Virus record (IMG/VR): IMGVR_UViG_3300021959_000441
Span: 1 to 22,344 of that record
DNA from: a virus
Reading direction: 5' to 3' (one strand)
DNA: 22,344 nucleotides
Below are positions 12,274 to 21,144 of the stretch, piece after piece (the first letter of the stretch is position 1; each line of letters starts with the position of its first letter). The translations under genes were made by a program, and so were the position numbers. A model generated the notes under the pieces. That model was not told the origin of the DNA. It ran no database searches and saw only the letters and a program-made list of their open reading frames with translations.

Positions 12274-14492
12274 TGCAGAAAATAGTATTATATATAAAAA
12301 ATGACGATGGTGTTTTTAAAAGAGTCGATATGTTCAATGACGAAAGCGTTGTTCTTAAATCTCAAATACAAGACATAAAAGATGTTGGTAAAATATTTAC
12401 TGATTTCTCAAGACTTTTTACATTACCCTCTTCAAAAGAAAACAATAAGTTGTTTAAACATTATTATAATGAATCTATTGAGAATGGATTTGATGCCAGA
12501 AACAAAAAAGATGCAATCATAGAATTAGATTTTCTTCCATTTAAAAAAGGAAAGATATTATTAAATTCTGTAAAGATGAAAAACAATATGGTTCATTCTT
12601 ACAATATAACATTCTTTGGAAATACTGTTAACTTAAAAGATTTACTTGGAGAAGACGAATTAAGCACTCTTGGTCAATTAGACGACTACACACATAATTA
12701 TACAAGTACAAATGTTAAAACAGGATTACAAAGTGGATTGTCTTCTGGTAAAATAATATATCCTTTAATTTCTCATACCAAAAGATTTTATTATGATTCT
12801 GAAGAATCTACTCCAAACTATAACGGAAATTTATATTACAATACAAGTCAAAACAATGTTGGTTTAGAATTTAACGACTTAAAACCAGCTATCAAATGCA
12901 TGACTATTATTGAGGCTATAGAAACAAAATATAATATATCATTTACAAGAGACTTCTTTAATGAAACATCAGGAAGTCCTTTTGAAAATCTTTTTCTCTG
13001 GTTAAGCAGAAACAAAGGACCTGTAGGGGGTGACGAAAACCAAGAAGAAGTGTTAAGTCGTATATGTAGTCCTTGGGGGTATTCATCTGGAGATTTAGGG
13101 TTTAATATAACTGGAGATACTTGGACTGTATCAACTTCAGGAAATACAAGACGTTATGATGCAGAATTAACAATAACAACAACAGGAAGTAGTCAAAACA
13201 TTCCTTATAGTGTTAAAGCTGTGGACTATGTTAGTGGAGATACACTAGCTCAGCTGCCACTAGCTGCTGGAGCTTCTAGGACTATGAACCTGCAATTAAT
13301 TTCTACATCTGAATTAATTAATTATAAAATAAAATGGATTGTTGAATCTAATGAGACCTTGTCGTTTACTCCAAGTTTAGATATGACAGAATACATACTT
13401 AACCCTAATACACAAACTCCAGTTGGAACAAACACTGCTGTATTTAACATAAATGGAACAGGTTCTAGTATATCTACAACAGGAGAAATAATAATAACAG
13501 AAAACGTACCTAAAATAAAAACTATTGATTTTCTTACAGGGCTGTTTAAAATGTTTAATCTAACTGCTTACTATATTGAAGATTTTGGTGACCCTGATTA
13601 CGACAAAATATATGTAGATACTTTAGATAATTTTTATTCTGATGCAGTAAACAACCCTTCATCTGGGAAAATAAATATAACAAAATATATTGATGTATCT
13701 AATACAGATATATCTCCTTCTGTTCAATTTAAAGAATTAGAGTTTAAACACGCTGAACCTAGTACTTTATTAGCTATAAATCATCAAGAGACCTTTAATG
13801 AAATTTTTGGAGACGAATCTTATAAACCTCAAAATGTAAATAGAGGAGAAATATATAAAGTAGAAACTGGATTTGAACATATGAAGTTTGAAAGAATAAT
13901 TGATGAGAATAAATCAGGAACCAGTCCTTATTCAGCAGTCACATCTCCACAACCATATATAACAGATATATTATGGGGTTACTCAGCAGATGGTGATTTT
14001 GAATCTAAAACAGATTTAACTCCAGCTACAGGAGACTATTCTCCAGTACTAACTAAACCACTTGTATTTTATGGAATACAAGAAACAGGACTAAGTGCAG
14101 GAAAAGGGATAAAATGGATTTCAGACAGCACCCCATCAGAAATAACACAATACTATAGACCTTCTAATACAAATGAAGATGGAAGTGTGTCTACAGCTCC
14201 AGACCATACAATAAACTTTAGTGATGAAGTTGACGAATGGAACTTGACTAATTATAGTGATTCTGGACTTAGTAATTCACTGTTTAAGAAGTTTTATCAA
14301 ACATATATAACAGATGTGTTTAATCAATATAAAAGAATATATAAATTAAAAGCTAAATTTCCTGCTGACTTTTTAATAAATTATAGATTGAATGATATCC
14401 TTATCATACAAGACAGAGAATTCACAATAAACTCAATAAGCACAAATTTAAAAGATGGTAAAAGCGATTTAGAATTATTAATAAAATTATGA
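12273..14492 (+). CDS. Large tail / baseplate-type structural protein (739 residues)
   Basis: The first 130 residues are the recognisable part: VDMFNDESVVLKSQIQDIKDVGKIFTDFSRLFTLPSS (18-54), NKLFKHYYN (58-66), GFDARNKKDA and YNITFFGNTVNLKDLLGEDEL. I associate this block with large tail proteins of flavobacterial phages. The centre is rich in Ser, Thr and Gly with beta-sandwich character. The C-terminal part contains FLINYRLNDILIIQDREFTINSI, a probable final beta domain. It may be a hub or receptor-proximal protein. It overlaps the next small gene as ATGA. Confidence 0.55.
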   Translation: MQKIVLYIKNDDGVFKRVDMFNDESVVLKSQIQDIKDVGKIFTDFSRLFTLPSSKENNKLFKHYYNESIENGFDARNKKDAIIELDFLPFKKGKILLNSVKMKNNMVHSYNITFFGNTVNLKDLLGEDELSTLGQLDDYTHNYTSTNVKTGLQSGLSSGKIIYPLISHTKRFYYDSEESTPNYNGNLYYNTSQNNVGLEFNDLKPAIKCMTIIEAIETKYNISFTRDFFNETSGSPFENLFLWLSRNKGPVGGDENQEEVLSRICSPWGYSSGDLGFNITGDTWTVSTSGNTRRYDAELTITTTGSSQNIPYSVKAVDYVSGDTLAQLPLAAGASRTMNLQLISTSELINYKIKWIVESNETLSFTPSLDMTEYILNPNTQTPVGTNTAVFNINGTGSSISTTGEIIITENVPKIKTIDFLTGLFKMFNLTAYYIEDFGDPDYDKIYVDTLDNFYSDAVNNPSSGKINITKYIDVSNTDISPSVQFKELEFKHAEPSTLLAINHQETFNEIFGDESYKPQNVNRGEIYKVETGFEHMKFERIIDENKSGTSPYSAVTSPQPYITDILWGYSADGDFESKTDLTPATGDYSPVLTKPLVFYGIQETGLSAGKGIKWISDSTPSEITQYYRPSNTNEDGSVSTAPDHTINFSDEVDEWNLTNYSDSGLSNSLFKKFYQTYITDVFNQYKRIYKLKAKFPADFLINYRLNDILIIQDREFTINSISTNLKDGKSDLELLIKL

Positions 14493-14638
14493 TAAAGAAT
14501 ATAATAGACTTATTAAATACTTCTGACTGGTACATATACGATGAAGATATAGATATAGCAAAAGGAAAATATAAATCTCCATTAACTTGGAAAGAAATAA
14601 AAAAGAGTATAAAACGAAACACATACAACAATGGCTGA
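14489..14638 (+). CDS. 49-residue small tail-module protein, unknown
   Basis: The start overlaps the previous stop (ATGA) and the end overlaps the tape measure start by 8 bases, a layout typical of translational coupling. The peptide contains SDWYIYDEDIDIAKGKYKS and ends KSIKRNTYNNG. Compact overlaps on both sides support it as real. The function is unknown; its position suggests a small chaperone or virion component made alongside the tape measure. Confidence 0.6.
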   Translation: MIKNIIDLLNTSDWYIYDEDIDIAKGKYKSPLTWKEIKKSIKRNTYNNG

Positions 14639-16694
14639 TAATACTATAAAAATATTTACTATTAAGGTTGACACTCAGAGTGGTGAGGTTAAAATAAATG
14701 GAATAACTAAGAGTTTTAAGGAAGCTGAGATTGCTCTTAAAGACTTAAACCAACAGTCAGTTAAGACGACAAAAACTGGATTAAACCCATTAACAGGTGC
14801 AACAGGTTTAGCAGGTGCAGCAGTAACGGAACTTGGTAGAACAATTTCTGATGTTAACTACGGATTTCCTGCTGTAGCAAACAACATTTCTCAATTAGGT
14901 TCTTTACTTACTATACTTACAACTAAGGCTGGAGGAGCAAAAGGAGCGTTTGAATTAATGCTAAAACAACTAAGAGGTCCTCTAGGTATATTACTTGCTT
15001 TTCAAGTAGGTATAACTCTTATTGAAGCCATAAGTAAAGGTTTTATTAAGTTAGGGAAAGACACAGATACTTTAACTAAAGCTTTTAAAGATGCAGGTAA
15101 AGGTGTGGCAGATATTTCTGGTAATTTTGAGACATACATAAACACTCTTCAGGATTCAAACAAGTCTCAAGAAGAACAAGAAGAAGCTGTAAAAAGATTA
15201 AATAAAGAATTTCCTGACTTTGTTCAAAATCTTAAAGAGTCTGATTTATCTATGCAGGATATAAAAAACTCAACAAAAGAAGCAAATGAACAAATAGATT
15301 TACAAAGACTTGCTATTATAAACTTAGCTAAATCAAGAGCTGCTCAAAAACGTATCGAAGAGCTTTCGGCAGAAATAATAGACAAACAAGTTGAGCAACA
15401 AAAAGAAACAATAGCTCTAGGAGTAGAAGGGCTTGAGGTAGAAGAATTAAGAAGGCAATCAGCCAATATTTCTATTGATGAGTTTTCTGAAGTTGCAGAT
15501 TCTGAGAGAATAAACAGGCTTAATGCTTTAGCAGACCTTAAAGAAGAAAACAAAGTTTTTATAGAAAACAAAAGACAAGAAATAAAACTATTAAGTGACT
15601 ATATAGAATTTGAAGAAGAAGGAAGAGGAAAATCTACTAAATCTAAAAGAGCTTTTGTTGCAAGAGAATTATCTTTTAATGAAGAAATATTAAAATCTCA
15701 AGACAAAGTAAATAAAAAAATAACCAAAAGTCAATTTGTTAGATTAGAACAAGAAGAAGAATTACAAAAGAAATTAGCTAGAATAAAGTTTGATGAATAT
15801 AAAGAGAGAGAATTAGCAAGAGCAAATGCAATAAAAGACCCAAAAGACAGAAAAAAAGCAATAGAAAAAGCAAATGAAGCTATAGGAAGGTCACTAGCAT
15901 CTTTATCTCAATACGAAATACAATTAACAAAAGAAACACAAGATAAAAAAACTCAGATAATAGCAGATGCTATAGTTAAACAATTTGATTTAGCTACGCA
16001 ATTAAATGCAAAAGAAAGAGAAGCTGTGTTAGGGTTTGAAGCTTCTATGGCAACCAATGAGTTAGATAAAATAGAGGTCGAAAGAAAGTTAGAAGATGAG
16101 AAACTCAATAACAAACTTAATGCTCTTGATATAGAAAAACAAAAGAGAATAGAAAATGGAGAGTTTTATGGAGATATTTTGATAAAAGAAGAACAAGCCG
16201 TAAATGCTTCTGAAAGACAAAAGACTAAGTTTAAAGAGAAAGAAGAGAAAACAAAACTTGCGATAGCTAATCAAGTAAGTCAAGCTATTATTGGAATTGC
16301 TGGAGAAGGTTCTGCTGTAGGTAAAGCAGTTGCGGTTGCTATGGCTATAATGAATACTAAAGAAGCTATTACTGCTGCATTAGGAGCTAAACCTTATGGT
16401 CCTTGGAATATTGCACAAGCGGTTGCTACTGGAGTATTTGGTATGCAACAAGTAAGAGAAATAATGTCTACTAAGCTTCCAGAAGCAGCAGGAGGAAGTG
16501 GAGGTGGTGCAGGAGCTAGTATGTCTGTCTCTGCTCCAGACTTCAACGTAGTAGGTCAAGGCGCAGGTAGTCAAGTTGCACAAGCCGTTACGTCTGCCCA
16601 AGATAGACCTTTCAGAGCTTATGTTGTTAGTGGAGATGTTACATCTGCTCAAGAACTAGACAGAAAAACAGTTACAGAATCTGCAATAGGATAA
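14631..16694 (+). CDS. Tail tape measure protein
   Basis: At 687 residues this is the second-longest gene of the tail block, and it predicts a tail near 100 nm if each residue adds 0.15 nm. It has a Gly/Ala-rich N-terminal region, a hydrophobic segment GPLGILLAFQVGITLIEAI (116-134), and a long Lys/Glu/Gln-rich helical body (about 180-560). A second hydrophobic stretch follows (GKAVAVAMAIMNTKEAITAALG), then YGPWNIAQAVATGVFGMQQVREI and a Gly/Ser-rich tail ending QELDRKTVTESAIG. This is the standard tape measure layout in Bacteroidota siphoviruses. The hydrophobic parts may help genome entry across the membrane. Confidence 0.85.
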   Translation: MADNTIKIFTIKVDTQSGEVKINGITKSFKEAEIALKDLNQQSVKTTKTGLNPLTGATGLAGAAVTELGRTISDVNYGFPAVANNISQLGSLLTILTTKAGGAKGAFELMLKQLRGPLGILLAFQVGITLIEAISKGFIKLGKDTDTLTKAFKDAGKGVADISGNFETYINTLQDSNKSQEEQEEAVKRLNKEFPDFVQNLKESDLSMQDIKNSTKEANEQIDLQRLAIINLAKSRAAQKRIEELSAEIIDKQVEQQKETIALGVEGLEVEELRRQSANISIDEFSEVADSERINRLNALADLKEENKVFIENKRQEIKLLSDYIEFEEEGRGKSTKSKRAFVARELSFNEEILKSQDKVNKKITKSQFVRLEQEEELQKKLARIKFDEYKERELARANAIKDPKDRKKAIEKANEAIGRSLASLSQYEIQLTKETQDKKTQIIADAIVKQFDLATQLNAKEREAVLGFEASMATNELDKIEVERKLEDEKLNNKLNALDIEKQKRIENGEFYGDILIKEEQAVNASERQKTKFKEKEEKTKLAIANQVSQAIIGIAGEGSAVGKAVAVAMAIMNTKEAITAALGAKPYGPWNIAQAVATGVFGMQQVREIMSTKLPEAAGGSGGGAGASMSVSAPDFNVVGQGAGSQVAQAVTSAQDRPFRAYVVSGDVTSAQELDRKTVTESAIG

Positions 16695-16729
16695 ATAAAA
16701 CAAAACATAAATATAAAAGTTACCATATT

Positions 16730-18313
16730 ATGAAAACAATAGAACTATATATTGACGAAGAGAACGAGTTTAGTGGAATAGAAGCCATAAGCGTTGTCGA
16801 AAATCCAGCAATAGAAGAAGATTTTATTGCGCTTAAAAAACAACAAGTACAACTTGCTGAAGTAGACAAAGAGAAAAGAATCCTTATGGGAGCTGCTCTT
16901 ATACCTAATAAAAAGATATACAGAAACAATGGAGAGCAAGAATATAATATATTTTTTAGTGAGGAAACAGTAAGAAAAGCATCTGAATTATTCTTGTCAA
17001 GAGGTAAGCAAAACAATTCAACTTTAGAACATGACGTTAAACTCAATGGGTTGTCTGTTGTAGAATCTTGGATTGTAGAAGATAAAAAGAAAGATAAATC
17101 AAGAAAATATGGTTTTGATTTACCAGTAGGAACTTGGATGGTTTCTGTAAAAGTAAATAATGATGAGATATGGAATGACTTTGTAAAAGAAGGTAAAGTA
17201 AAGGGATTTTCTATAGAAGGATTTTTTGCTGATAAACTAGATGAAAGACCGAGAGAAAGTGTAGAAGAAGACTTTGATGAAATGGAAGCCCTGTCTAAGT
17301 TATACGAAATAGAAGAAGCATTCTTAGATTCACAAGAAGTAGAATTAGAATCCTATAATGACTATCCACAAGGCGCAGTAAACAATGCAAAAAGAGCTTT
17401 GAAGTATAAAAAAGAAAATGGTAGTTCTTGTGGAACTTCTGTGGGCTGGAGGAGAGCTTCACAGTTGGCCAATAAACAAAAAATTACAAGGTCCACGATT
17501 GCTAGGATGGCCTCATTTAAAAGGCATCAACAAAATAAAGATGTACCATATTCTGAAGGATGCGGAGGTATAATGTGGGATGCTTGGGGTGGTTCTGCTG
17601 GTGTTAACTGGGCAATATCTAAATTAAAGCAAATAGATAAGAAAAAGATGTCTGAAATAGATGAGTTAGAGTTAGAACTACAAGATGCTTTAGATTGTAA
17701 TAAACTAACTTTATCTGAAGATAGATTTAGTGATTATCCAGAAAAAGCACATCAAAATGCTTTAAGAGCTTTAAAATACAAAGTAGAAAATAAAATACAG
17801 TGTGGAACAAAAGCTGGTTGGCAATTTGCGCAGATGTTAGCCAAAAAAGAACCCATATCAAGATGTTTAATATCTCAAATGGCTTCTTATGTTAGATTTA
17901 GAAGAGACAAGAATGTTTCTTATGAAAAAGGCTGTGGGAAACTACTTTGGGATGCTTGGGGTGGAGATGCAGGTATTAATTGGGCTACTGACAAAATAAA
18001 AGAGATAGATAGAGATATAGAACCTATAACTTCTTTAGAGTTAGCTTCAATGAAGATTAACGAATACTATGCTATCATAGATGATAGACTAGCTTACTCT
18101 TCTAAAGAAAAAGCGTTAGAAATAGCAAATAATATAGGATGTGAAGGATTTCACGAGCATGATTATGAAGGTAAAACTTGGTATATGCCATGTGAATCAC
18201 ATTCAGTAGAAGCAGGAGCTACTACTAAGAGTCCTTGTTGGGATGGCTATGAACAAAAAGGTTATCAGATTATAGATGGTAAAAGAAGACCTAATTGTGT
18301 TAAAAAGAAATAA
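16730..18313 (+). CDS. XkdF-type prohead protease fused to two tandem C-terminal domains
   Basis: Residues 1-170 form an XkdF-like protease domain, with ENPAIEEDFIAL (24-35), STLEHD containing likely catalytic H101, and KGFSIEGFF containing likely nucleophile S161. It would cleave scaffold and capsid during head maturation. After an acidic linker come two copies of a roughly 95-residue domain (about 209-303 and 333-427). Each has YP-x5-NA-x-RALKYK, CGT-x2-GW, I-R-x3-MAS and GCG-x3-WDAWGG-x-AG-NWA. A Cys/His-rich end follows (CEGFHEHDYEGKTWYMPCESH, then SPCWDGYEQKG and PNCVKKK). The paired domain occurs singly or repeated in phage head proteins; its role is not known to me. Confidence 0.8.
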   Translation: MKTIELYIDEENEFSGIEAISVVENPAIEEDFIALKKQQVQLAEVDKEKRILMGAALIPNKKIYRNNGEQEYNIFFSEETVRKASELFLSRGKQNNSTLEHDVKLNGLSVVESWIVEDKKKDKSRKYGFDLPVGTWMVSVKVNNDEIWNDFVKEGKVKGFSIEGFFADKLDERPRESVEEDFDEMEALSKLYEIEEAFLDSQEVELESYNDYPQGAVNNAKRALKYKKENGSSCGTSVGWRRASQLANKQKITRSTIARMASFKRHQQNKDVPYSEGCGGIMWDAWGGSAGVNWAISKLKQIDKKKMSEIDELELELQDALDCNKLTLSEDRFSDYPEKAHQNALRALKYKVENKIQCGTKAGWQFAQMLAKKEPISRCLISQMASYVRFRRDKNVSYEKGCGKLLWDAWGGDAGINWATDKIKEIDRDIEPITSLELASMKINEYYAIIDDRLAYSSKEKALEIANNIGCEGFHEHDYEGKTWYMPCESHSVEAGATTKSPCWDGYEQKGYQIIDGKRRPNCVKKK

Positions 18314-18522
18314 TGAGAAGAAAGTATAAAAAAACACCAAGCAGAACAAGCCCTCGTTCTTCAAGAAGAGGTTGTTTGTGTAAAGACGGGACTTACTCAA
18401 GAAAATGTTGTGATGGTTCTTTACAGGCTCAAGGTATAGGCTCTTTAGTTGGAGAAGATTTATTGCTTACTGAATCAGGAGCTTATTTACAACAAGAAAA
18501 CGGTAATAATATAAAAGTATAA
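18313..18522 (+). CDS. 69-residue Cys-rich small head-region protein, unknown
   Basis: The start overlaps the previous stop (TAATG). The N-terminal 20 residues are Arg/Lys/Ser-rich. The conserved core is GCLCKDGTYSRKCCDGSLQAQGIG (20-43), with a CxC and a CC pair suggesting metal binding or disulfides. The rest is polar. I recognise the core as a common mini-protein of Bacteroidota phage head modules; no function is established. Confidence 0.7.
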   Translation: MRRKYKKTPSRTSPRSSRRGCLCKDGTYSRKCCDGSLQAQGIGSLVGEDLLLTESGAYLQQENGNNIKV

Positions 18523-18525
18523 AAA

Positions 18526-18972
18526 ATGGCAAAAAAAATATCACAATTAAATGCAATAACAACTATACAAGAAGATGATTTACTTGCTGTAGTAGAAGGA
18601 AGCGAAACTAAAAAAGCTGAAGTATATCAATTAGAGAATTATTTAATTCCTACTAATATTACTATGAGTGATGGTTCTACTGTTAACTTATCAGATTCAA
18701 CTTATCATAAATCTATGCTTATTAAATTAACTTGGTCTGGTGGAGCAGGTAATGCAACATTAAATTTACCTCCAGCAGCAGACAATACAAATAGATTAAT
18801 GAGGTTTATTTCTAATGGAGGATTCGCAGTTTCAACAAGAGTAAACTTAACTCCTACAGGTTCCGATACTTTAGACGGCTCTACAGATGCTTATGTCATA
18901 AACATAACTTATGAAGGTATACAAGTATGGTCGGATGGTGCTGAGTGGTTTGTAATACAAAAGAAAGCATAA
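18526..18972 (+). CDS. Head fibre or decoration-like virion protein
   Basis: The N-terminus KKISQLNAITTIQEDDLLAVVEGSETKKA (3-31) is a pattern I know from phage fibre and head-decoration proteins that trimerise. The remainder is beta-rich with Asn/Gly/Thr, ending YEGIQVWSDGAEWFVIQKKA, a frequent C-terminal motif of virion surface proteins. The position before scaffold and capsid suggests it decorates the head rather than the tail. The 148-residue size suits a single small domain. Confidence 0.6.
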   Translation: MAKKISQLNAITTIQEDDLLAVVEGSETKKAEVYQLENYLIPTNITMSDGSTVNLSDSTYHKSMLIKLTWSGGAGNATLNLPPAADNTNRLMRFISNGGFAVSTRVNLTPTGSDTLDGSTDAYVINITYEGIQVWSDGAEWFVIQKKA

Positions 18973-19035
18973 AAATACAACAGAAAGAAAGGCTTGAAGT
19001 TATCAAGTTATACTATTAATTTAAATCAATAATAT

Positions 19036-19494
19036 ATGAAAGCTACCGACATCGTAGACAAATTTAAGAAAATCTTACTATCTGAGACTGAAGAAAAAGT
19101 CGAAGAGATAGAAGTACAAGAAGATGTACAATTAGCTGAAGAAGTTATCGAAGAAGTAAAGGATGAAGTTTCTGATGAAATTCCTGTAGAGGAAATTGAA
19201 AAAGAAGATTTATACGCTACTAAAGAAGAACTTTCTAAAGCTATTGCTGAAGTAAAAGCAATGTACGACCAATTAATGGAATCAATGAGTGACGAAAAGT
19301 CTCCTGAAGTTCCTGAAGAATTGAGTTCTGAAGAAGTATCAGAAGAAAGTGAAGTAGAATTATCTTCACAGGAAGCAGAAGTAGAGCCTATTGCTCATTC
19401 TCCTGAATCCAACGTAGAAAAAAACAATGTTCATTTATATGGTCAAAATAGACCACAAACAATAATGGATAGAGTACTAAACAAAATATCATAA
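19036..19494 (+). CDS. Scaffold-like acidic head assembly protein
   Basis: This 152-residue protein is extremely rich in Glu, Val and Ser (EVQEDVQLAEEVIEEVKDEVSDE, about 25-47) and is expected to be helical or disordered. A short coiled coil spans about 60-90 (KEELSKAIAEVKAMYDQLMESM). It ends with a basic amphipathic segment, RPQTIMDRVLNKIS, a typical capsid-binding tail of scaffolding proteins in this phage group. It lies directly upstream of the capsid gene and downstream of the protease, as expected for a scaffold that is later removed. Confidence 0.65.
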   Translation: MKATDIVDKFKKILLSETEEKVEEIEVQEDVQLAEEVIEEVKDEVSDEIPVEEIEKEDLYATKEELSKAIAEVKAMYDQLMESMSDEKSPEVPEELSSEEVSEESEVELSSQEAEVEPIAHSPESNVEKNNVHLYGQNRPQTIMDRVLNKIS

Positions 19495-19520
19495 TAAAAC
19501 CAAAACTAAAATAATAAAAA

Positions 19521-20453
19521 ATGGCTACTACAACTTCAATTACAAGTACTTATGCTGGAGAATTTGCTGGAAAGTATATTTCTGCTGCATTATTATCTGG
19601 TTCTACTATAGAAAATGGTGGGATTTCAGTAAAACCTAATGTAAAATTTAAGGAAGTAATCAAGAAAGTCGCTACAAGCGGACTTATTGCTAATGCTTCT
19701 TGTGATTTTGCTGACACAGGTTCAGTAACATTAACAGAAAGAATCCTTCAACCAGAAGAGTTCCAAGTTAATATTGAACTATGTAAAAAAGACTTCCGTT
19801 CTGACTGGGAAGCTGTACAAATGGGATATTCTTCATTTGACAAATTACCTCCAAAATTCAGTGATTTCTTAATAAGCCACGTTGCTGCTAAAGTTGCTGA
19901 GAAAACTGAGCAAAATATCTGGCAAGGTGTTAACGCTAACGCTGGTGAATTTGATGGATTCTCTACTTTATTAGCTGCTGATTCTGATGTTATAGATGTA
20001 ACTGGTTCTGCAATTACTTCTGCTAACGTAATTTCTGAATTAGGTTCTATCGTAGATGCAATTCCTTCTTCTTTATACGGACAAGAAGATATGTATGTTT
20101 ACATTTCACAAAACATTGCTAGAGCTTATGTAAGAAGCTTAGGAGGATTTGGTGCTTCTGGATTAGGTGCTAATGGTGTAAATGCTCAAGGAACTCAATG
20201 GTGGAACAATGGTTCATTAAGCTTTGATGGTGTAAAACTATTTGTTGCTAATGGATTAGCTGATGACACTGCTGTTGCTGCTGAAAAATCTAACTTATAC
20301 TTTGGAACAGGTCTTTTATCTGACCATAACGAAGTTAAAGTTATCGATATGGGTGACTTAGATGGTTCTCAAAATGTAAGAGTAATCATGAGGTTTACAA
20401 GTGGAGTTCAATACGGAATCGGAGGAGATATCGTATACAGAGTAAACGCTTAA
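19521..20453 (+). CDS. Major capsid protein (HK97-fold)
   Basis: At 310 residues, its length and gene position (after protease and scaffold) fit an HK97-fold capsid protein. Recognisable parts are STYAGEFAGKYISAALLSGSTI (9-30), TERILQPEEFQVNIELCKKDF, QNIWQGVNANAGEFDGF and the C-terminal VRVIMRFTSGVQYGIGGDIVYRVNA. Codon use is more even, with more GCT, GGT and C-ending codons than in the accessory genes, suggesting very high expression. A strong terminator follows within 13 bases. No obvious Ig-like insertion is seen. Confidence 0.85.
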   Translation: MATTTSITSTYAGEFAGKYISAALLSGSTIENGGISVKPNVKFKEVIKKVATSGLIANASCDFADTGSVTLTERILQPEEFQVNIELCKKDFRSDWEAVQMGYSSFDKLPPKFSDFLISHVAAKVAEKTEQNIWQGVNANAGEFDGFSTLLAADSDVIDVTGSAITSANVISELGSIVDAIPSSLYGQEDMYVYISQNIARAYVRSLGGFGASGLGANGVNAQGTQWWNNGSLSFDGVKLFVANGLADDTAVAAEKSNLYFGTGLLSDHNEVKVIDMGDLDGSQNVRVIMRFTSGVQYGIGGDIVYRVNA

Positions 20454-20465
20454 TAATAATTAAAT

Positions 20466-20494
20466 AAAGGGTGGGTTTAACCACTCACCCTTTT
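20466..20494 (+). terminator. Terminator after the capsid gene
   Basis: AAAGGGTG (20466-20473) pairs perfectly with CACCCTTT (20486-20493), with a GGTTTAACCACT loop that can form a smaller inner stem, followed by Ts. The symmetric A/T flanks would let it work in both directions. It probably sets the ratio of capsid to downstream products. Confidence 0.9.
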
Positions 20495-20520
20495 AATACT
20501 AACTTTTAAAAACTAATAAT

Positions 20521-21051
20521 ATGTCTTGTAATTTATCACTATATAGAACAGAACCTTGTAAAGACAGTGTTGGTGGGTTAGATAAAGTTTACTTCGTCAA
20601 TTATGACAGTTCATTGTATTCAAACATTACGTTTGATACAACTAACACAGATGCTATAGAGTCAATTACTGGCTCTCCATCTGCATACGAATATGACATT
20701 AAGGGAACTTCTTCTTTCACTCAAAACATTCAAGCAAGTAGAGAAAATGGAACTACTGCTTTTGAACAAGTTCTTGAGCTTACTTTACACAAGTTAACTA
20801 TTGCTGACCATAAAGAATTAAAGTTACTATCTTTTAATAGACCTCACGTTATTATAAAAGACAATAATGGAAATTACTTTTTATCTGGCATAGAGCATGG
20901 TATGGATGTTTCTGGTGGTACTATCGTAACAGGTGGTGCTATGGGAGACTTAAGTGGATACACTTTAACTTTAACAGGAATGGAAAAAGCTCCAGCTAAC
21001 TTTATGGAGTCTGACCCTGCTACTGTTGGATTTACTGTTGTAAATTCTTAA
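20521..21051 (+). CDS. Probable major tail tube protein
   Basis: This 176-residue, beta-rich protein includes LELTLHKLTIADHKELKLLSFNRPHVIIKDNNGNYFLSG (about 85-123) and GDLSGYTLTLTGMEKAPANFM (142-162). The ending pattern, where a glycine-rich strand leads into 'GYTLTLTG-x-EK-P', is typical of tail tube folds and of an abundant virion protein beside the capsid gene in Bacteroidota phages. Strong local terminators on both sides suggest its own expression level. Alternatively it may be a head protein. The stop codon lies within the first unit of the third repeat cluster. Confidence 0.5.
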   Translation: MSCNLSLYRTEPCKDSVGGLDKVYFVNYDSSLYSNITFDTTNTDAIESITGSPSAYEYDIKGTSSFTQNIQASRENGTTAFEQVLELTLHKLTIADHKELKLLSFNRPHVIIKDNNGNYFLSGIEHGMDVSGGTIVTGGAMGDLSGYTLTLTGMEKAPANFMESDPATVGFTVVNS

Positions 21052-21077
21052 ACATAGTACACTCTTAAACATAGTAG
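21048..21077 (+). repeat. Two copies of TTAAACATAGTA overlapping a stop codon
   Basis: Copies at 21048-21059 and 21065-21076 are followed by C and G respectively, with a start-to-start distance of 17, the same spacing as in the 7038 cluster. TAA at 21049-21051 within the first copy ends the tail-tube gene. A terminator begins 5 bases after the second copy. This is the only cluster outside the accessory region. Confidence 0.95.
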
Positions 21078-21081
21078 ATAT

Positions 21082-21106
21082 AAAGCCCTTTAATTAGGGC
21101 TTTTTC
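21082..21106 (+). terminator. Terminator after the tail-tube gene, twin of the one at 8579
   Basis: AAAGCCCT (21082-21089) pairs with AGGGCTTT (21096-21103) around a TTAATT loop and runs into Ts. The loop and most of the stem are the same as in the terminator at 8579-8604, with G-C exchanges at the base. Both are preceded by full or partial TTAAACA repeats, suggesting a shared origin for these 3' ends. Confidence 0.9.
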
Positions 21107-21144
21107 TATATAAAACAAAATCAACACTTTTCAGTTATCTTATT

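Noticed and set aside
17355-18010. Diversity-generating retroelement or variable repeat pair
   Set aside because: The two repeats are ordinary diverged protein domains inside one gene. Changes are not restricted to adenines and no reverse transcriptase is seen.
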